From NCBI GenBank assembly GCA_024763175.1, contig JANTGA010000001.1, positions 1 through 32,766 of the forward strand: 32,766 nt of DNA, given 5' to 3'. The translations under genes were made by a program, and so were the position numbers. Under the pieces are notes generated by a model, which was given only the letters and a program-made list of their open reading frames with translations, was not told the DNA's origin and searched no databases. How positions within the stretch are numbered: position 1 is the stretch's first letter; the number at the start of each line of letters is the position of its first letter. The DNA comes from Sulfurovum sp. (lineage in GTDB: Bacteria > Campylobacterota > Campylobacteria > Campylobacterales > Sulfurovaceae). Shown here piece after piece: positions 23,006-32,331 of the stretch.

Positions 23006-23766
23006 CTTTTATCTCATGGAATGTCAACGGCATCCGGTCGATCGACAAAAAAGAGGCGTTAAAGTGGATCGATCATGAAAAGATCGATATCCTTGCACTG
23101 CAGGAGATCAAAGCGGAGGATCACCAAGTCCCCGATACGATTTTTGATCGCAACTTCAGGCATACGTGTGTCAGCTCTTCGCACAAAAAAGGCCAGTCCG
23201 GTGTTGCGCTCTTCACTGATATTGAGCCGGACTATTGCGGCGCGTGTCCGGAGGTGGATATTTCGGATGAGGGGAGGATCAATGAGTTGCATTTTGATAA
23301 CATCGCTTTTTTCAATGTCTACTTTCCCAATGGCCAGCGAAACAGTGAGCGATTGGCGTACAAGATGGCATTTTATGACCGTTTTTTGGAGTATATCGAA
23401 GATCTCAGAACCAGAGGCAAGTCGATCATCATTTGTGGTGATGTCAATACGGCACATAGAGAAGTAGACCTTGCACGGCCTAAAGCCAATGAGGATACTT
23501 CTGGATTTCTGCTAATCGAAAGGGAGTGGATAGACAGACTGATAGCACACGGCTATATCGACACTTTCCGCTATGTCCACGGAGATGTTGCAGATCGATA
23601 CAGCTGGTGGTCGATGCGTACACGTGCCAGAGAGCGGAATGTCGGCTGGCGTATCGACTACTTCTTCGTCTCAGAAGATCTCAGAGAGAAGATCATGGAT
23701 GCGGATATCCTCGATGAGATTATGGGGAGCGATCACTGCCCGGTGAAACTGGTGCTGGATAGGTAG
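23002..23766 (+). CDS. xth: Exodeoxyribonuclease III (AP endonuclease)
   Basis: A base-excision-repair nuclease of the EEP family that cleaves at abasic sites and degrades 3' ends. 254 residues. Catalytic motifs are WNVNGIRS, LQEIKAED (metal-binding Glu35), ICGDVNTAHREVDL (Asp and Asn), RIDYFFVS and GSDHCPVKL (Asp-His). An AAAGG site lies before the ATG at 23002. It is transcribed divergently from the GT-C-like gene. The length and motifs are of the ExoA/XthA type. Its start is overlapped by the stop of a possible 14-codon leader ORF. Confidence 0.97.
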   Translation: MTFISWNVNGIRSIDKKEALKWIDHEKIDILALQEIKAEDHQVPDTIFDRNFRHTCVSSSHKKGQSGVALFTDIEPDYCGACPEVDISDEGRINELHFDNIAFFNVYFPNGQRNSERLAYKMAFYDRFLEYIEDLRTRGKSIIICGDVNTAHREVDLARPKANEDTSGFLLIEREWIDRLIAHGYIDTFRYVHGDVADRYSWWSMRTRARERNVGWRIDYFFVSEDLREKIMDADILDEIMGSDHCPVKLVLDR

Positions 23767-23851
23767 GCACTTAATGTGTTTCGGGATGTAACGGCTTTGA
23801 CTTCATTGTTTTGGATTTGGTAATGATCCCAAAATACTTCTATCGTTTGTA

Positions 23852-23867
23852 TATAATTTGATATAAT
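23852..23867 (+). promoter_or_regulatory. Tandem candidate -10 elements before the DUF937-like gene
   Basis: Two TATAAT hexamers, at 23852-23857 and 23862-23867, are spaced ten bases apart about 20-35 bases upstream of the ATG at 23887. This could give two start points on one DNA face. No strong -35 is visible. Confidence 0.45.
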
Positions 23868-23886
23868 CATTTTAAAGGAGAGAGTA

Positions 23887-24333
23887 ATGGATTTGATGGA
23901 TATTTTAAGAACGGGTAGTGTATTGATTCAGGGTAACAGTGATGACGCGACGACAGGTTTGGATGTGGGTGATATCGCCAATGCCTTGAGCAAAATCCTC
24001 TCCAATGAGGAAGGCGGGCTGGATCTTGGTGCTTTGTTGGGCGGTTTGTCACAGGGGGGTCTGGGCGATATCGTCAGCTCCTGGCTGGGAAGCGGAGAAA
24101 ATGCTTCGATTTCCATATCGCAGATCACCGATCTGCTGGGTTCGGAAAAGATTTCAGAGTTTGCTTCAGAGCTGGGTCTGTCCGAAGAGAGCGCTGCTGG
24201 CGCACTGGCAGATGCTTTGCCTGAGGTGGTAAATGAGGCGACGCCGGAGGGAGACTCGCTAGCAGGGGATCTTTTGAGACAAATAGGCGGCGCCAAGGGT
24301 GCTATGGATATGTTGGGCAAAATGTTTGGCTAA
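23887..24333 (+). CDS. DUF937/YidB-like protein
   Basis: A 148-residue, acidic, Gly/Leu/Ser-rich helical protein resembling the YidB/DUF937 family (COG3753), cytoplasmic with no signal. It shows GLDLGALLGGLSQGGLGDIV and SWLGSGENASISISQITDLLG (the family's W-x-G-x-G-x-N-x-x-I-S motif), followed by a C-terminal domain with LSEESAAGALADALPEVVNE ending TPEG. The family has no established role; it is often linked to stress or envelope stability. AAAGGAGAGAG precedes the ATG. It is monocistronic, flanked by xth and the hairpin-rich spacer before obgE. Confidence 0.85.
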   Translation: MDLMDILRTGSVLIQGNSDDATTGLDVGDIANALSKILSNEEGGLDLGALLGGLSQGGLGDIVSSWLGSGENASISISQITDLLGSEKISEFASELGLSEESAAGALADALPEVVNEATPEGDSLAGDLLRQIGGAKGAMDMLGKMFG

Positions 24334-24609
24334 ACTTTCTCGCCCTGTCAGAATGGATGGGGCATGACATACTTCTATTTTTCTACGTAATCCTACAAAG
24401 AGCGTTTCCTTATTTTTCTATCGAATCTTTTAGAAGTTTTCTGAAGTCGGGCCTCGAAAGGCCCCTGCTTGCATTTTGGAGGGTAAACTCTCCATTACCA
24501 AAGCAGTTTTGCAGGAACTCTGCTCTATATAGCGTTCGTTTTGGATATAATGCGATTCATTATAAGGTATGGCCCAAAATGGCTATATGTGTTTGAGGAA
24601 GGTTTAATT
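24334..24609 (+). other. Hairpin-rich spacer upstream of obgE
   Basis: A 276-bp gap with three inverted repeats close together. GGGCCT-CGAA-AGGCCC is at 24449-24464. GGAGGGT-AA-ACTCTCC is at 24478-24493. AGCAG (24502-24506) can pair with CTGCT (24520-24524). The first could end the DUF937 transcript, though it is not followed by a T-run. The group could also be a small RNA or an obgE leader. No convincing ORF was found. Confidence 0.55.
24546..24551 (+). promoter_or_regulatory. Candidate -10 element for obgE
   Basis: TATAAT preceded by TTTTGGA, 58 bases before the obgE ATG at 24610. The same TTTTGGATATAAT string precedes gatA (12096-12108), which supports it as a real promoter element. Confidence 0.55.
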
Positions 24610-25734
24610 ATGTTTGTAGATAATGTAGAATTGACGATAAGTTCTGGTAAAGGTGGTGCAGGGTGTGTCTCATTCTGGACGGAGAAGTTTGTCATCAAAG
24701 GTGGGCCAGACGGTGGCGACGGCGGTCGTGGAGGTTCTGTCTTTTTCAGGGTGGATAACAATACGGATACGCTCAGTGCTCTGCGTGGCAAAAATGTCAT
24801 CAAGGCTGAAAATGGCCGACCCGGCGAAGGTCGCAAGTGCTATGGACGCAAAGGAAAAGATGTCGTCATCACGGTGCCTCCCGGAACTCAGGTAGTGGAT
24901 GCAGAGACGGACGAGGTGCTTCTTGATCTCCTCGAAGAAGGCGACAAGGTGAAGTTTCTCGAAGGAGGCAAAGGCGGACTGGGCAATCTGCATTTCAAAA
25001 GTTCGACCAATCAGCGACCAACTTATGCGCAGCCCGGATTGCCGGGTATCACCAAGCAGATACGCCTGGAGCTGAAAATGATCGCGGATGTGGGCTTGGT
25101 CGGATTCCCGAATGTGGGCAAATCAACATTGATTTCAACACTCTCCAATGCCAGACCGCAGGTGGCCAACTATGAGTTTACGACTTTGACCCCCAAGTTG
25201 GGCGTTGTGCAGGTAGGCGAGTTCGACTCTTTCATGATGGCGGATATCCCGGGGATCATCGAAGGTGCCAGTGATGGCAGAGGTTTGGGGCTGGAATTCT
25301 TGAAACATATCGAGCGCACCAAGACGCTCCTCTTTTTGATCGATGCAAGCAATTACAGAGAGATGAGGTATCAGTATGAGATACTTCAAGAAGAGGTACA
25401 GCGCTACTCTGCAGAGCTGGCGACGCGCAACCATGCGATCGCGATTACTAAAATCGATGCATTGCCCATAGAGGAAGTGAATCATTTGACAGAAACGTTT
25501 CTCGAAGCGATAGGGTTGAAAGCAAACAGGGTACTCAAAAAATACAAAGTGGATGAAAACTATCTCAGCTATGGATTTGAAAAGGAGGAGTGGGAGAAGC
25601 AGGATGCACTCAAGCCCGGTTTTGTTCTCCCCGTCTCTTCGGTGGGGCAGTTCAATATTGAGCCACTTCGATATGCTTTGGCGGCGTTTGCCAAAGAAGA
25701 AAATCGTGATCAGGACAAAGGAAGTGAACAGTGA
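24610..25734 (+). CDS. obgE: GTPase ObgE/CgtA
   Basis: An essential ribosome-associated GTPase acting late in 50S assembly and in the stringent response. 374 residues. The glycine-rich Obg fold covers residues 1-158 ([44 protein letters not shown]). The G domain from about 160 has [23 protein letters not shown] and TKID, then a C-terminal variable part (DQDKGSEQ). The ATG at 24610 follows GAGGAAGG and gives the correct N-terminus [12 protein letters not shown] longer frame from 24541 is rejected. proB overlaps its stop by GTGA. Confidence 0.98.
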   Translation: MFVDNVELTISSGKGGAGCVSFWTEKFVIKGGPDGGDGGRGGSVFFRVDNNTDTLSALRGKNVIKAENGRPGEGRKCYGRKGKDVVITVPPGTQVVDAETDEVLLDLLEEGDKVKFLEGGKGGLGNLHFKSSTNQRPTYAQPGLPGITKQIRLELKMIADVGLVGFPNVGKSTLISTLSNARPQVANYEFTTLTPKLGVVQVGEFDSFMMADIPGIIEGASDGRGLGLEFLKHIERTKTLLFLIDASNYREMRYQYEILQEEVQRYSAELATRNHAIAITKIDALPIEEVNHLTETFLEAIGLKANRVLKKYKVDENYLSYGFEKEEWEKQDALKPGFVLPVSSVGQFNIEPLRYALAAFAKEENRDQDKGSEQ

Positions 25735-26501
25735 AGAGAAAGCGCATCGTGATCAAAGTCGGCTCCCATGTATTGACCGAGAGGGGAGCAGTAGCCAAAG
25801 AGAGAATGATGGCACTGGTAGAACTGATCGCCAAGCTCAAAGCTGAGCGCAACGAAGTGATATTGGTGAGTTCAGGAGCGGTTGCGGCAGGATATACCAA
25901 ACTCCAGATCGACAAGAGAGACGTTACCAACAAGCAGGCACTCGCAGCGATCGGACAGCCTCTGCTGTTGCGAATGTATCAGGAAGAGTTTAACCAGCAC
26001 CATATCCTCTGTTCGCAAGTGCTGCTGGTAGCGGATGATTTTGATTCGCGTAAACGGACTGCCTATGCGAAAACTGCTATCGACAAACTACTGAAGCATG
26101 GTGTGGTACCGATCGTCAATGAAAACGATGTAACAGCGACTGAGGAGCTGGTCTTTGGTGATAATGACAGGCTCTCGGCCCATGTGGCACACTATTTTGA
26201 TGCTCAAATCTTAGCGATCCTATCGGATATCGATGCGTATTATGATAAAGATCCTCACAAGTATGAGGATGCAGAGGTGCGCTCTATCGTTCATCATATC
26301 GAGGATGCAGCACTCTGTGCCGAGTATACACCAAACAACAGCTTTGCGACAGGCGGCATCGTGACCAAGTTGCAATCGGCGGTATTTATGATGTCACGAG
26401 GAAAGGAGCTCTTTCTTGCCAGTGGTTTTGATTTGAGTGATGCAGAGAGTTTCCTGGTGCACGGTATCCATAAAGGTGGGACGCTTTTTACCAATTCCTA
26501 A
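25731..26501 (+). CDS. proB: Glutamate 5-kinase (PUA-less)
   Basis: Phosphorylates glutamate to gamma-glutamyl phosphate, the first step of proline synthesis. 256 residues covering only the amino-acid-kinase domain. The C-terminal PUA domain of the roughly 367-residue E. coli enzyme is missing, which is usual in this phylum. Motifs are [57 protein letters not shown] and [11 protein letters not shown]. It starts with GTG at 25731, overlapping the obgE stop (GTGA), so it is coupled to obgE. In C. jejuni fmt follows at once (memory); here pyk intervenes. Confidence 0.96.
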   Translation: MKRKRIVIKVGSHVLTERGAVAKERMMALVELIAKLKAERNEVILVSSGAVAAGYTKLQIDKRDVTNKQALAAIGQPLLLRMYQEEFNQHHILCSQVLLVADDFDSRKRTAYAKTAIDKLLKHGVVPIVNENDVTATEELVFGDNDRLSAHVAHYFDAQILAILSDIDAYYDKDPHKYEDAEVRSIVHHIEDAALCAEYTPNNSFATGGIVTKLQSAVFMMSRGKELFLASGFDLSDAESFLVHGIHKGGTLFTNS

Positions 26502-26551
26502 ATGCTCAATCTTGTCATTTAGCAGATTATTTCCGGTGATACATTCTTAAA

Positions 26552-26566
26552 CAAGTATCTTACTTG
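26552..26566 (+). promoter_or_regulatory. Perfect dyad CAAGTA-TCT-TACTTG upstream of pyk
   Basis: A 15-bp perfect inverted repeat (6-bp arms, 3-bp centre) 40 bases before the pyk ATG. If the pyk -10 is TACGAT (26569-26574), the dyad occupies the spacer between -35 and -10, where an operator would block RNA polymerase. It lacks a T-run, so it is not a normal terminator. Confidence 0.4.
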
Positions 26567-26605
26567 AATACGATAAAAAATAGTTAAATAATACAAGGAG
26601 GCTAC

Positions 26606-28093
26606 ATGAAGAAACGAACAAAAATTATAGCGACCATAGGACCAGCTACTGACACCCTTGAACAAATTATTGCGCTGATGCGTGCGGGAGTCAATGTTTT
26701 TCGACTCAACTTCAGCCATGGTACCCATGCCTATCATTCTGAAGTCTTTGCCCGGATTAAGCAGGCCAGTGAAGAGACGGGCTTGGTTGTGGGAATTTTG
26801 CAGGATATCAGCGGGCCGAAGATCAGGGTTTGTATGGTCGAAGAGAATTTCCTCCTCAAGACAGGTGATCGAATCGAGTTTTTAAAAGAAGAGATTCTGG
26901 GACACAAGGTAAGAGAGGGGTATTATCGTCTTTGTATTAATGAACCCAAAGTTCTGGATCAGCTTTCTGTAGGCGAGTCTATCTATATGTATGATGGAAT
27001 TATCCAGGCGATTATTGCCGAGGTAAGCGACAAAAGTGTGACAGTTGTTGTGCAGAATAATGGTATGCTCTCTTCGAGAAAAGGTGTTAATTTTCCCAAT
27101 ACACGTCTCGGTATCGATGTGTTGACGGCCAAAGATCGCAAAGATATGCTTTGGGGTATCGAAAATGGTGTTGATTTTATGGCGATTTCGTTTGTGCAAC
27201 AGGCAGAGGATATGATAGCCGCACGTGAAATTATCGGTGCCCATCATGGGAAAACACAGTTGATCGCAAAGATCGAAAAATTTGATGCGGTGGAAAATAT
27301 TGACTCGATTCTTGAAGTTAGTGACGGCATTATGGTTGCCAGAGGTGATCTGGGTATCGAGGTGCCCTATTATGATGTGCCAACGATCCAGAAGATGCTC
27401 ATCAAAAAAGCCAATAATCGATCCAAACCGGTGATCACTGCCACACAGATGCTGCTCTCGATGACGACTAGAAAGAGTGCAACAAGAGCAGAGATCAGCG
27501 ATGTGGCCAATGCGGTACTTGATGGTACGGATGCTGTTATGCTCTCCGAAGAGAGCGCGATCGGTCAATACCCGATACTGGCAGTCGAAACGATGGTCAA
27601 GACGATCCAGGCCGCGGAAAAACAATATCCATATCACAAATATTCAGACTTTGAAATGTATGACAGGGATGACAAGATCGATGAGTCTGCAGTGCGTCTC
27701 TCGGAGAGTTTGGAGACTTCAGGCTTGATCGCGATGACCGGGTCCGGACAATCCGCCAAAAAGATTGCCCGCTATCGCCCGGACAGGACTATCTATGCCG
27801 TGACCCATGACTGTTATGCAGCACGTTCCCTGACACTGGTCTGGGGTGTTGTGCCGGCATTTTCAGTCGAAAAAAGAGGGCTCAGGGATATGATGGGTGA
27901 AGTGATCAAAGAGGGTATCGAAAAGAGCATATTCAGCAGAGAAGACGTCTATATCTTGACAGCGGGTGACCCTGTCGGTATGCCCGGATCTACAAATTTG
28001 ATTCGCATCATTACAGGGCATGAGATGGACTTTTTCATTGAGAGAAGGGAAAAGGGCAAACGGAAGAGTGGCAACCATATTTCAAATCAGTAG
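26606..28093 (+). CDS. pyk: Pyruvate kinase
   Basis: Converts phosphoenolpyruvate and ADP to pyruvate and ATP. 495 residues. It starts MKKRTKIIATIGPATDTLEQ, with RLNFSHGTHAYH, ILQDISGPKIRV, the catalytic loop region IAKIEKFDAVENID and MVARGDLGIEVP, PVITATQML and the C-terminal domain (MTGSGQSAKKIARYRPDRTI). A very good AAGGAGG site lies before the ATG. It sits between proB and fmt, with its own upstream spacer of 104 bp, and runs into fmt with an 11-bp gap, so fmt, birA, parA and parB may depend partly on its promoter. Confidence 0.97.
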   Translation: MKKRTKIIATIGPATDTLEQIIALMRAGVNVFRLNFSHGTHAYHSEVFARIKQASEETGLVVGILQDISGPKIRVCMVEENFLLKTGDRIEFLKEEILGHKVREGYYRLCINEPKVLDQLSVGESIYMYDGIIQAIIAEVSDKSVTVVVQNNGMLSSRKGVNFPNTRLGIDVLTAKDRKDMLWGIENGVDFMAISFVQQAEDMIAAREIIGAHHGKTQLIAKIEKFDAVENIDSILEVSDGIMVARGDLGIEVPYYDVPTIQKMLIKKANNRSKPVITATQMLLSMTTRKSATRAEISDVANAVLDGTDAVMLSEESAIGQYPILAVETMVKTIQAAEKQYPYHKYSDFEMYDRDDKIDESAVRLSESLETSGLIAMTGSGQSAKKIARYRPDRTIYAVTHDCYAARSLTLVWGVVPAFSVEKRGLRDMMGEVIKEGIEKSIFSREDVYILTAGDPVGMPGSTNLIRIITGHEMDFFIERREKGKRKSGNHISNQ

Positions 28094-28104
28094 AAAGAGG
28101 TAAG

Positions 28105-29019
28105 ATGAAAAAAAAGATTGTTTATATGGGTACTCCCCACTATGCAGAGATGATACTGCAGACACTTTTGGATGCAGAGGATATGGATGTCTCTCTGGTG
28201 CTGACGCAACCTGACAGGCCAGTAGGACGAAAAAAGGTTCTGACGGCACCGCCAGTGAAACTCCTTGCGGAAGCCGAGGGGATTGAGGTTGTACAGCCTG
28301 ATCGTTTGACCGATGAAGGGATCCTGGAGAAGGTTACAGCTTCTGGGCCTGATTTTATAGTGGTAGCTGCCTTTGGACAAATTTTGCCACGATCGATTCT
28401 AGATATTGCCCCCTGCATCAATCTTCATGCCTCTTTGTTGCCGCACTATCGTGGTGCAAGTCCTGTGCAGCAGTCGCTTTTGAATGGGGACAGCTACAGC
28501 GGTGTCACCTCTATGCTGATGGAGGAGGGACTCGATAGCGGTCCAATATTGGGCTATAGTTACTTCAAGATACCTGCAGAGATGCGTCTTCGGGGATTGA
28601 TGACGCGACTGAGTGAAGATGCTTGCGTGTTGACACTGGATACGATACGTAATTATGAGAGGATTGAGCCATTGCCGCAAATCAGGGCAACTGCGAGCCA
28701 TTGTAAAAAGATACGCAAAAGCGATGGAGAGGTTGCGTTTGACAATGCGGAGAAACTTTATAATAAGTACCGTGCATTTGAAGGCTGGCCAGGTATTTAT
28801 ATTGTCGGTGGCTTGAAGATCATCAAAATGAAATTGATAGAAAAAGATTCAGTGCATCGCAGTGCTGAGATTGTTTCCGTTGAGGGGAACTGTATCGTCG
28901 TCGGATGCAAGAGAGGATCGATAGAGATTATGACACTGCAGCCGCCATCCAAGAAAGCCATGGATGCGAAATCTTATCTGCTTGGAAGGGGACTCAAGGT
29001 TGGAGATATACTCGTTTGA
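28105..29019 (+). CDS. fmt: Methionyl-tRNA formyltransferase
   Basis: Formylates Met-tRNA(fMet) with 10-formyl-THF to make the initiator tRNA. 304 residues. The N-terminal formyltransferase domain has VYMGTPHYAEMIL, LVLTQPDRPVGRKK, VVAAFGQILP, the catalytic INLHASLLPHYRGASPVQQS (Asn and His) and MEEGLDSGPIL (Asp). The C-terminal OB-like domain begins near residue 200. AAAGAGG lies before the ATG. The end overlaps the birA coding region. Confidence 0.97.
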   Translation: MKKKIVYMGTPHYAEMILQTLLDAEDMDVSLVLTQPDRPVGRKKVLTAPPVKLLAEAEGIEVVQPDRLTDEGILEKVTASGPDFIVVAAFGQILPRSILDIAPCINLHASLLPHYRGASPVQQSLLNGDSYSGVTSMLMEEGLDSGPILGYSYFKIPAEMRLRGLMTRLSEDACVLTLDTIRNYERIEPLPQIRATASHCKKIRKSDGEVAFDNAEKLYNKYRAFEGWPGIYIVGGLKIIKMKLIEKDSVHRSAEIVSVEGNCIVVGCKRGSIEIMTLQPPSKKAMDAKSYLLGRGLKVGDILV

Positions 29020-29635
29020 TAGCTTGTGCTCGACACAGAAATACTTGGTGGAGAAGATTCGAAGTGGTGAGCTTACTGCGCCTGTTGCCGTTATAACAGC
29101 AGAGCAGAGCAGTGGTATCGGCAGCAGAGAAAACAGTTGGAGTGGGGGGAGGGGGAACTTTTTTGCCTCTTTTGCGATAGGCCTGGGAGCACTTCCCGAA
29201 GATCTCTCCTTGAGCTCTGCATCTATCTATTTTGCCTTTATTATGAAGCAGGTATTGAAAGAGTATAGTGATGAAGTGTGGCTCAAGTGGCCCAATGACC
29301 TCTACAAGGATAATGATAAAGTAGGCGGTATCATGACACAAAAAATCGGGAACTCTCTGGTGTGTGGTATTGGGGTCAACCTGAGAAATTCGCCAAGCGG
29401 CTTCAGGGGGCTCGATAGCGATATCCCTGCCCCTTTTCTTCTCGAAAAATACCTGAAATCACTTGAAAGATTTCCAAAATGGAAGCAGATATTTAGTGAG
29501 TATCAGATAGAATTTGAACATAGCAGAAGGTTTTCAGTTCATATTGAAAGCTATCAAAAGAGCCTCCAAGACGCGCTTCTATGCGAGGATGGTTCCCTAC
29601 TGATAGAAGGAAAGAGAGTGTACAGTTTACGATGA
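29000..29635 (+). CDS. birA: Biotin--protein ligase (no repressor domain)
   Basis: Activates biotin as biotinyl-AMP and attaches it to carrier proteins such as AccB. 211 residues with only the catalytic domain and no N-terminal HTH, so it does not repress biotin genes as E. coli BirA does. Motifs are [33 protein letters not shown] (the biotin-binding loop, GRGRxG in E. coli), LKWPNDLYK and GIGVNLR. The start is taken as the TTG at 29000, inside the end of fmt, because GGAAGGGG lies about nine bases upstream and the protein begins (M)[12 protein letters not shown]. An ATG at 28964 would add twelve residues. It overlaps parA by ATGA. Confidence 0.93.
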   Translation: MEIYSFDSLCSTQKYLVEKIRSGELTAPVAVITAEQSSGIGSRENSWSGGRGNFFASFAIGLGALPEDLSLSSASIYFAFIMKQVLKEYSDEVWLKWPNDLYKDNDKVGGIMTQKIGNSLVCGIGVNLRNSPSGFRGLDSDIPAPFLLEKYLKSLERFPKWKQIFSEYQIEFEHSRRFSVHIESYQKSLQDALLCEDGSLLIEGKRVYSLR

Positions 29636-30417
29636 GCGAAGTGATCAGTATAGCCAACCAAAAGGGTGGCGTAGGAAAGACGACAACCGCCGTCAACCTG
29701 GCAGCTTCATTGGCTGAAAGTGGGAAAAGTGTATTGTTGATCGATGCCGACCCACAGTCCAATGCTACAACCAGTTTGGGGTACAATCGCAGTGATTATG
29801 AATTCAACATTTATCATGTCCTGTTGGGAATAAAAAAACTACGAGAAGTGATTCTGAAAACAGATATCAACAATCTTGTGTTGGCACCTTCAAACATTGG
29901 ATTAGTTGGTATTGAAAAAGAGTTTTATAACTCCAGAAAGAATAATCGCGAGTTGATACTCAAGAGCAGACTTGCAGAGATGCGCGGAGAGTATGATTAT
30001 ATCATTATCGATTCGCCTCCTGCACTGGGCCCGATAACAATCAATGCCCTCAGTGCCTCAGACTCTGTGATTATACCGATACAGTGCGAATTTTTTGCGT
30101 TGGAGGGATTGGCGCAATTGCTCAATACGGTTGGATTATTGAAGAAGACGATCAATCCGAGGCTGAAAATAAAAGGCTTTCTGCCGACAATGTATTCCAA
30201 GCAGAACAATCTTTCCAAGCAGGTATTGGCGGATTTGTCACACCACTTCAAAGATAAACTCTTTCATTTGAAAAAAGGCAATGAGTGCATCGTGGTACCG
30301 CGCAATATCAAGGTCGCAGAGAGTCCCAGTTTTGGGAAGCCGGTCACGCACTATGCCAGCAGCTCCAAGGGAAGTATTGCCTATAGAGAGCTTGCTGCCG
30401 TAATCATCAAGGGCTAA
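29632..30417 (+). CDS. parA: Chromosome-partitioning ATPase ParA/Soj
   Basis: A deviant-Walker ATPase that binds the nucleoid and moves ParB-parS complexes to segregate the origin region. 261 residues. Motifs are [20 protein letters not shown] (deviant Walker A), [36 protein letters not shown] (Walker B) and [17 protein letters not shown]. The ATG at 29632 overlaps the birA stop (ATGA), and parB begins three bases after the parA stop. An upstream open frame from 29581 lies inside birA and is rejected. Confidence 0.97.
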   Translation: MSEVISIANQKGGVGKTTTAVNLAASLAESGKSVLLIDADPQSNATTSLGYNRSDYEFNIYHVLLGIKKLREVILKTDINNLVLAPSNIGLVGIEKEFYNSRKNNRELILKSRLAEMRGEYDYIIIDSPPALGPITINALSASDSVIIPIQCEFFALEGLAQLLNTVGLLKKTINPRLKIKGFLPTMYSKQNNLSKQVLADLSHHFKDKLFHLKKGNECIVVPRNIKVAESPSFGKPVTHYASSSKGSIAYRELAAVIIKG

Positions 30418-30420
30418 GGG

Positions 30421-31293
30421 ATGGCTTTAGGTAAGGGTTTGGGTGAAATACTCGAAGAGGTTGGCCAGGCGTATGAGCATCAGGAGATGATCGGCGGCAA
30501 AGAAGGGGAGGAATCGAGTCAAGGCATTGTGATTGAAGAGCTGGATGTCAATAATATATCTGCAAACCCTTATCAGCCGAGGAAAAATTTTGATAAGCAG
30601 GCACTCCAGGAGTTGAGCGAATCGATCCAGAGCCATGGTCTTCTGCAGCCGATAGTTGTGCTGGAGAAAGAGGATGGTTACCTTCTGGTGGCAGGTGAAC
30701 GTCGTCTGCGTGCACACAAGCTTGCAAAGATAGAGAAGATACGGGCAGTCATTGCTGATGTGGATATCGACTCTATCAGGCTTAGAGAGCTGGCGCTGAT
30801 CGAGAATATTCAGAGGGAGAATCTCAATGCCATAGAGTTGGCCAACTCTTATGCAGAGCTGATAGAAGTTCACAGTATTACCCATGATGAACTCTCCACT
30901 ATTGTCCACAAAAGCAGATCGCAGATCACGAACACAATGCGCTTGTTGACACTTGATAGCTATGTTCAGAAACTGCTGCTGGATGGAAAAGTCTCTCAAG
31001 GACATGCCAAAATACTTGTAGGCCTGGATGAGGATCGGCAAAAAGTCATTGCTGATACCATTGTCGGCCAGAAATTAAATGTGCGCGAGACAGAAAATCT
31101 CGTCAAACGACATAAAAAAAGTAACGTATCCGGTGAGCAAAAGAGTCAGGCTGACAGTTGGCTGCTGCACTATCGTGATATGGTGAAGCAGTATCTTCCT
31201 TTTAAACATCATATCAAAGCAAATAAGCTTGAGATATCTTTTCGGAATGAAACAGAACTAAAAGATTTTATGGAAATTATAAAAAGATCTTAA
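30421..31293 (+). CDS. parB: Chromosome-partitioning protein ParB/Spo0J
   Basis: A CTP-dependent DNA clamp that loads at parS and recruits ParA and SMC. 290 residues. The N-terminal tail MALGKGLGEILEE (ParA-interacting) is followed by the ParB/Srx domain with NPYQPRKNFD at 49-58 and GERRLRAHKLA at 92-102 (CTP-binding). A helix-turn-helix region contains IENIQRENLNAIELANSY and KSRSQITNTMRLL, and a dimerisation C-terminus follows. No parS was found by eye nearby. Confidence 0.97.
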   Translation: MALGKGLGEILEEVGQAYEHQEMIGGKEGEESSQGIVIEELDVNNISANPYQPRKNFDKQALQELSESIQSHGLLQPIVVLEKEDGYLLVAGERRLRAHKLAKIEKIRAVIADVDIDSIRLRELALIENIQRENLNAIELANSYAELIEVHSITHDELSTIVHKSRSQITNTMRLLTLDSYVQKLLLDGKVSQGHAKILVGLDEDRQKVIADTIVGQKLNVRETENLVKRHKKSNVSGEQKSQADSWLLHYRDMVKQYLPFKHHIKANKLEISFRNETELKDFMEIIKRS

Positions 31294-31332
31294 ACTTTAA
31301 TCCACTTTTCAAATCTAAAATGATAAAATTGA

Positions 31333-31338
31333 TATAAA
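31333..31338 (+). promoter_or_regulatory. Candidate -10 element for the ATP synthase operon
   Basis: TATAAA in a 62-bp AT-rich spacer between parB and atpF', 18 bases before the atpF' ATG. TTTCAAATC upstream offers only a weak -35. Several overlapping AT motifs make the exact site uncertain. Confidence 0.35.
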
Positions 31339-31355
31339 TTATAAGAGGAGTTTGA

Positions 31356-31778
31356 ATGCTTGACATACACGTACCGTTAATGTTGTTTGTTTTAGTATTG
31401 TTTTTGGTACTTCTTGTGGTTTTGAATCGAATGCTTTACAAGCCATTGATAAAGTTTATGGACGACAGAGATGAATCTATCGCCAATGATTTGAATGCCG
31501 CGAGAAGTCTATCCGGAAACAGTGAGGCACTACACGCTGAAGCAGAGAGGAATCTCGATGAGGCACGATCGAAAGCTTCGGAGATCAGACATAAGTCTGT
31601 TGAGGAGGCAAAGGTGTTGGCAGAGAGCAGGGCCGACAATAGGCGAAGTGAACTGGACAAAGAGTATAACATCTTTATAGACAATCTTCAAAGTGAGAAA
31701 GAATCACTTAGAAACAGCCTTCTCTCTCAGATGCCTCTTTTTAAAGAGAGTCTGAAAGCCAAATTCAGCAAGATGTAG
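31356..31778 (+). CDS. F-type ATP synthase subunit b'
   Basis: A stator-stalk subunit of the F0 part. 140 residues with one N-terminal TM helix (VPLMLFVLVLFLVLLVVLNRMLYKPL), then a long charged coiled coil (KFMDDRDESIANDLNAARS and onward). AAGAGGAG precedes the ATG. It is the first gene of the atp operon, followed nine bases later by the second b-type gene. Having b and b' is typical of this phylum and of phototrophs. Confidence 0.94.
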   Translation: MLDIHVPLMLFVLVLFLVLLVVLNRMLYKPLIKFMDDRDESIANDLNAARSLSGNSEALHAEAERNLDEARSKASEIRHKSVEEAKVLAESRADNRRSELDKEYNIFIDNLQSEKESLRNSLLSQMPLFKESLKAKFSKM

Positions 31779-31787
31779 GGGAGAGAG

Positions 31788-32330
31788 ATGAAGAGAAAAT
31801 ATTTAGTGACGGTAGCACTGCTTTTGCTTCCAATGATTCTACTTGGAAACGAGGGAAGCGGACATTATGAGGCAATTACAGGAAGGGCAACAGATTTCAT
31901 ACCAAGGATTGTGAACTTCTTGATTTTTGCAGGAATCCTCTACTATCTGATAGCGAATCCTATCAAAAACTTTTTCACTGGAAGGCAGCAGGGTATTTCT
32001 GCTCAGCTGAAAGAGATCGAAGCAAGGCTTCAAGCATCAAAAGAAGAAGAGAGAGAAGCTAAAATACGCTTGGAAGAGAGTAAAAAGAAAGCGATAGAGA
32101 TAGAGCGAACTGCACACAAAGAAGCAGAAATACTTGCAGCAAAAATCGCTGAAAATTCTGATAATGAAGTGAAGGCGATAGAGAAGCAATACGAAGAGAA
32201 GTCAACACTTGAGGAGAGACGTATCGTTCGAGAAACAATTAGTGATGTCTTGAGCAACAATATCTCCAAAGATGATATTCATCTCAATGAGAAAAAAGTG
32301 ATCGACTTACTTGATAAGAAGGTGGCATGA
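31788..32330 (+). CDS. atpF: F-type ATP synthase subunit b
   Basis: The second stator-stalk subunit. 180 residues. It carries an N-terminal signal-like segment (KRKYLVTVALLLLPMILLG) before the TM anchor (RIVNFLIFAGILYYLIANPI), so a cleaved leader is likely, as seen in other epsilonproteobacterial b subunits. The rest is a long coiled coil (LKEIEARLQASKEEEREAKI). GGGGAGAG precedes the ATG. atpH begins two bases after the stop. Confidence 0.94.
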   Translation: MKRKYLVTVALLLLPMILLGNEGSGHYEAITGRATDFIPRIVNFLIFAGILYYLIANPIKNFFTGRQQGISAQLKEIEARLQASKEEEREAKIRLEESKKKAIEIERTAHKEAEILAAKIAENSDNEVKAIEKQYEEKSTLEERRIVRETISDVLSNNISKDDIHLNEKKVIDLLDKKVA

Positions 32331-32331
32331 C

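Noticed and set aside
29000-31360. parS site near parA-parB
   Set aside because: No TGTTTCACGTGAAACA-like palindrome was seen by eye in this stretch or elsewhere in the window.
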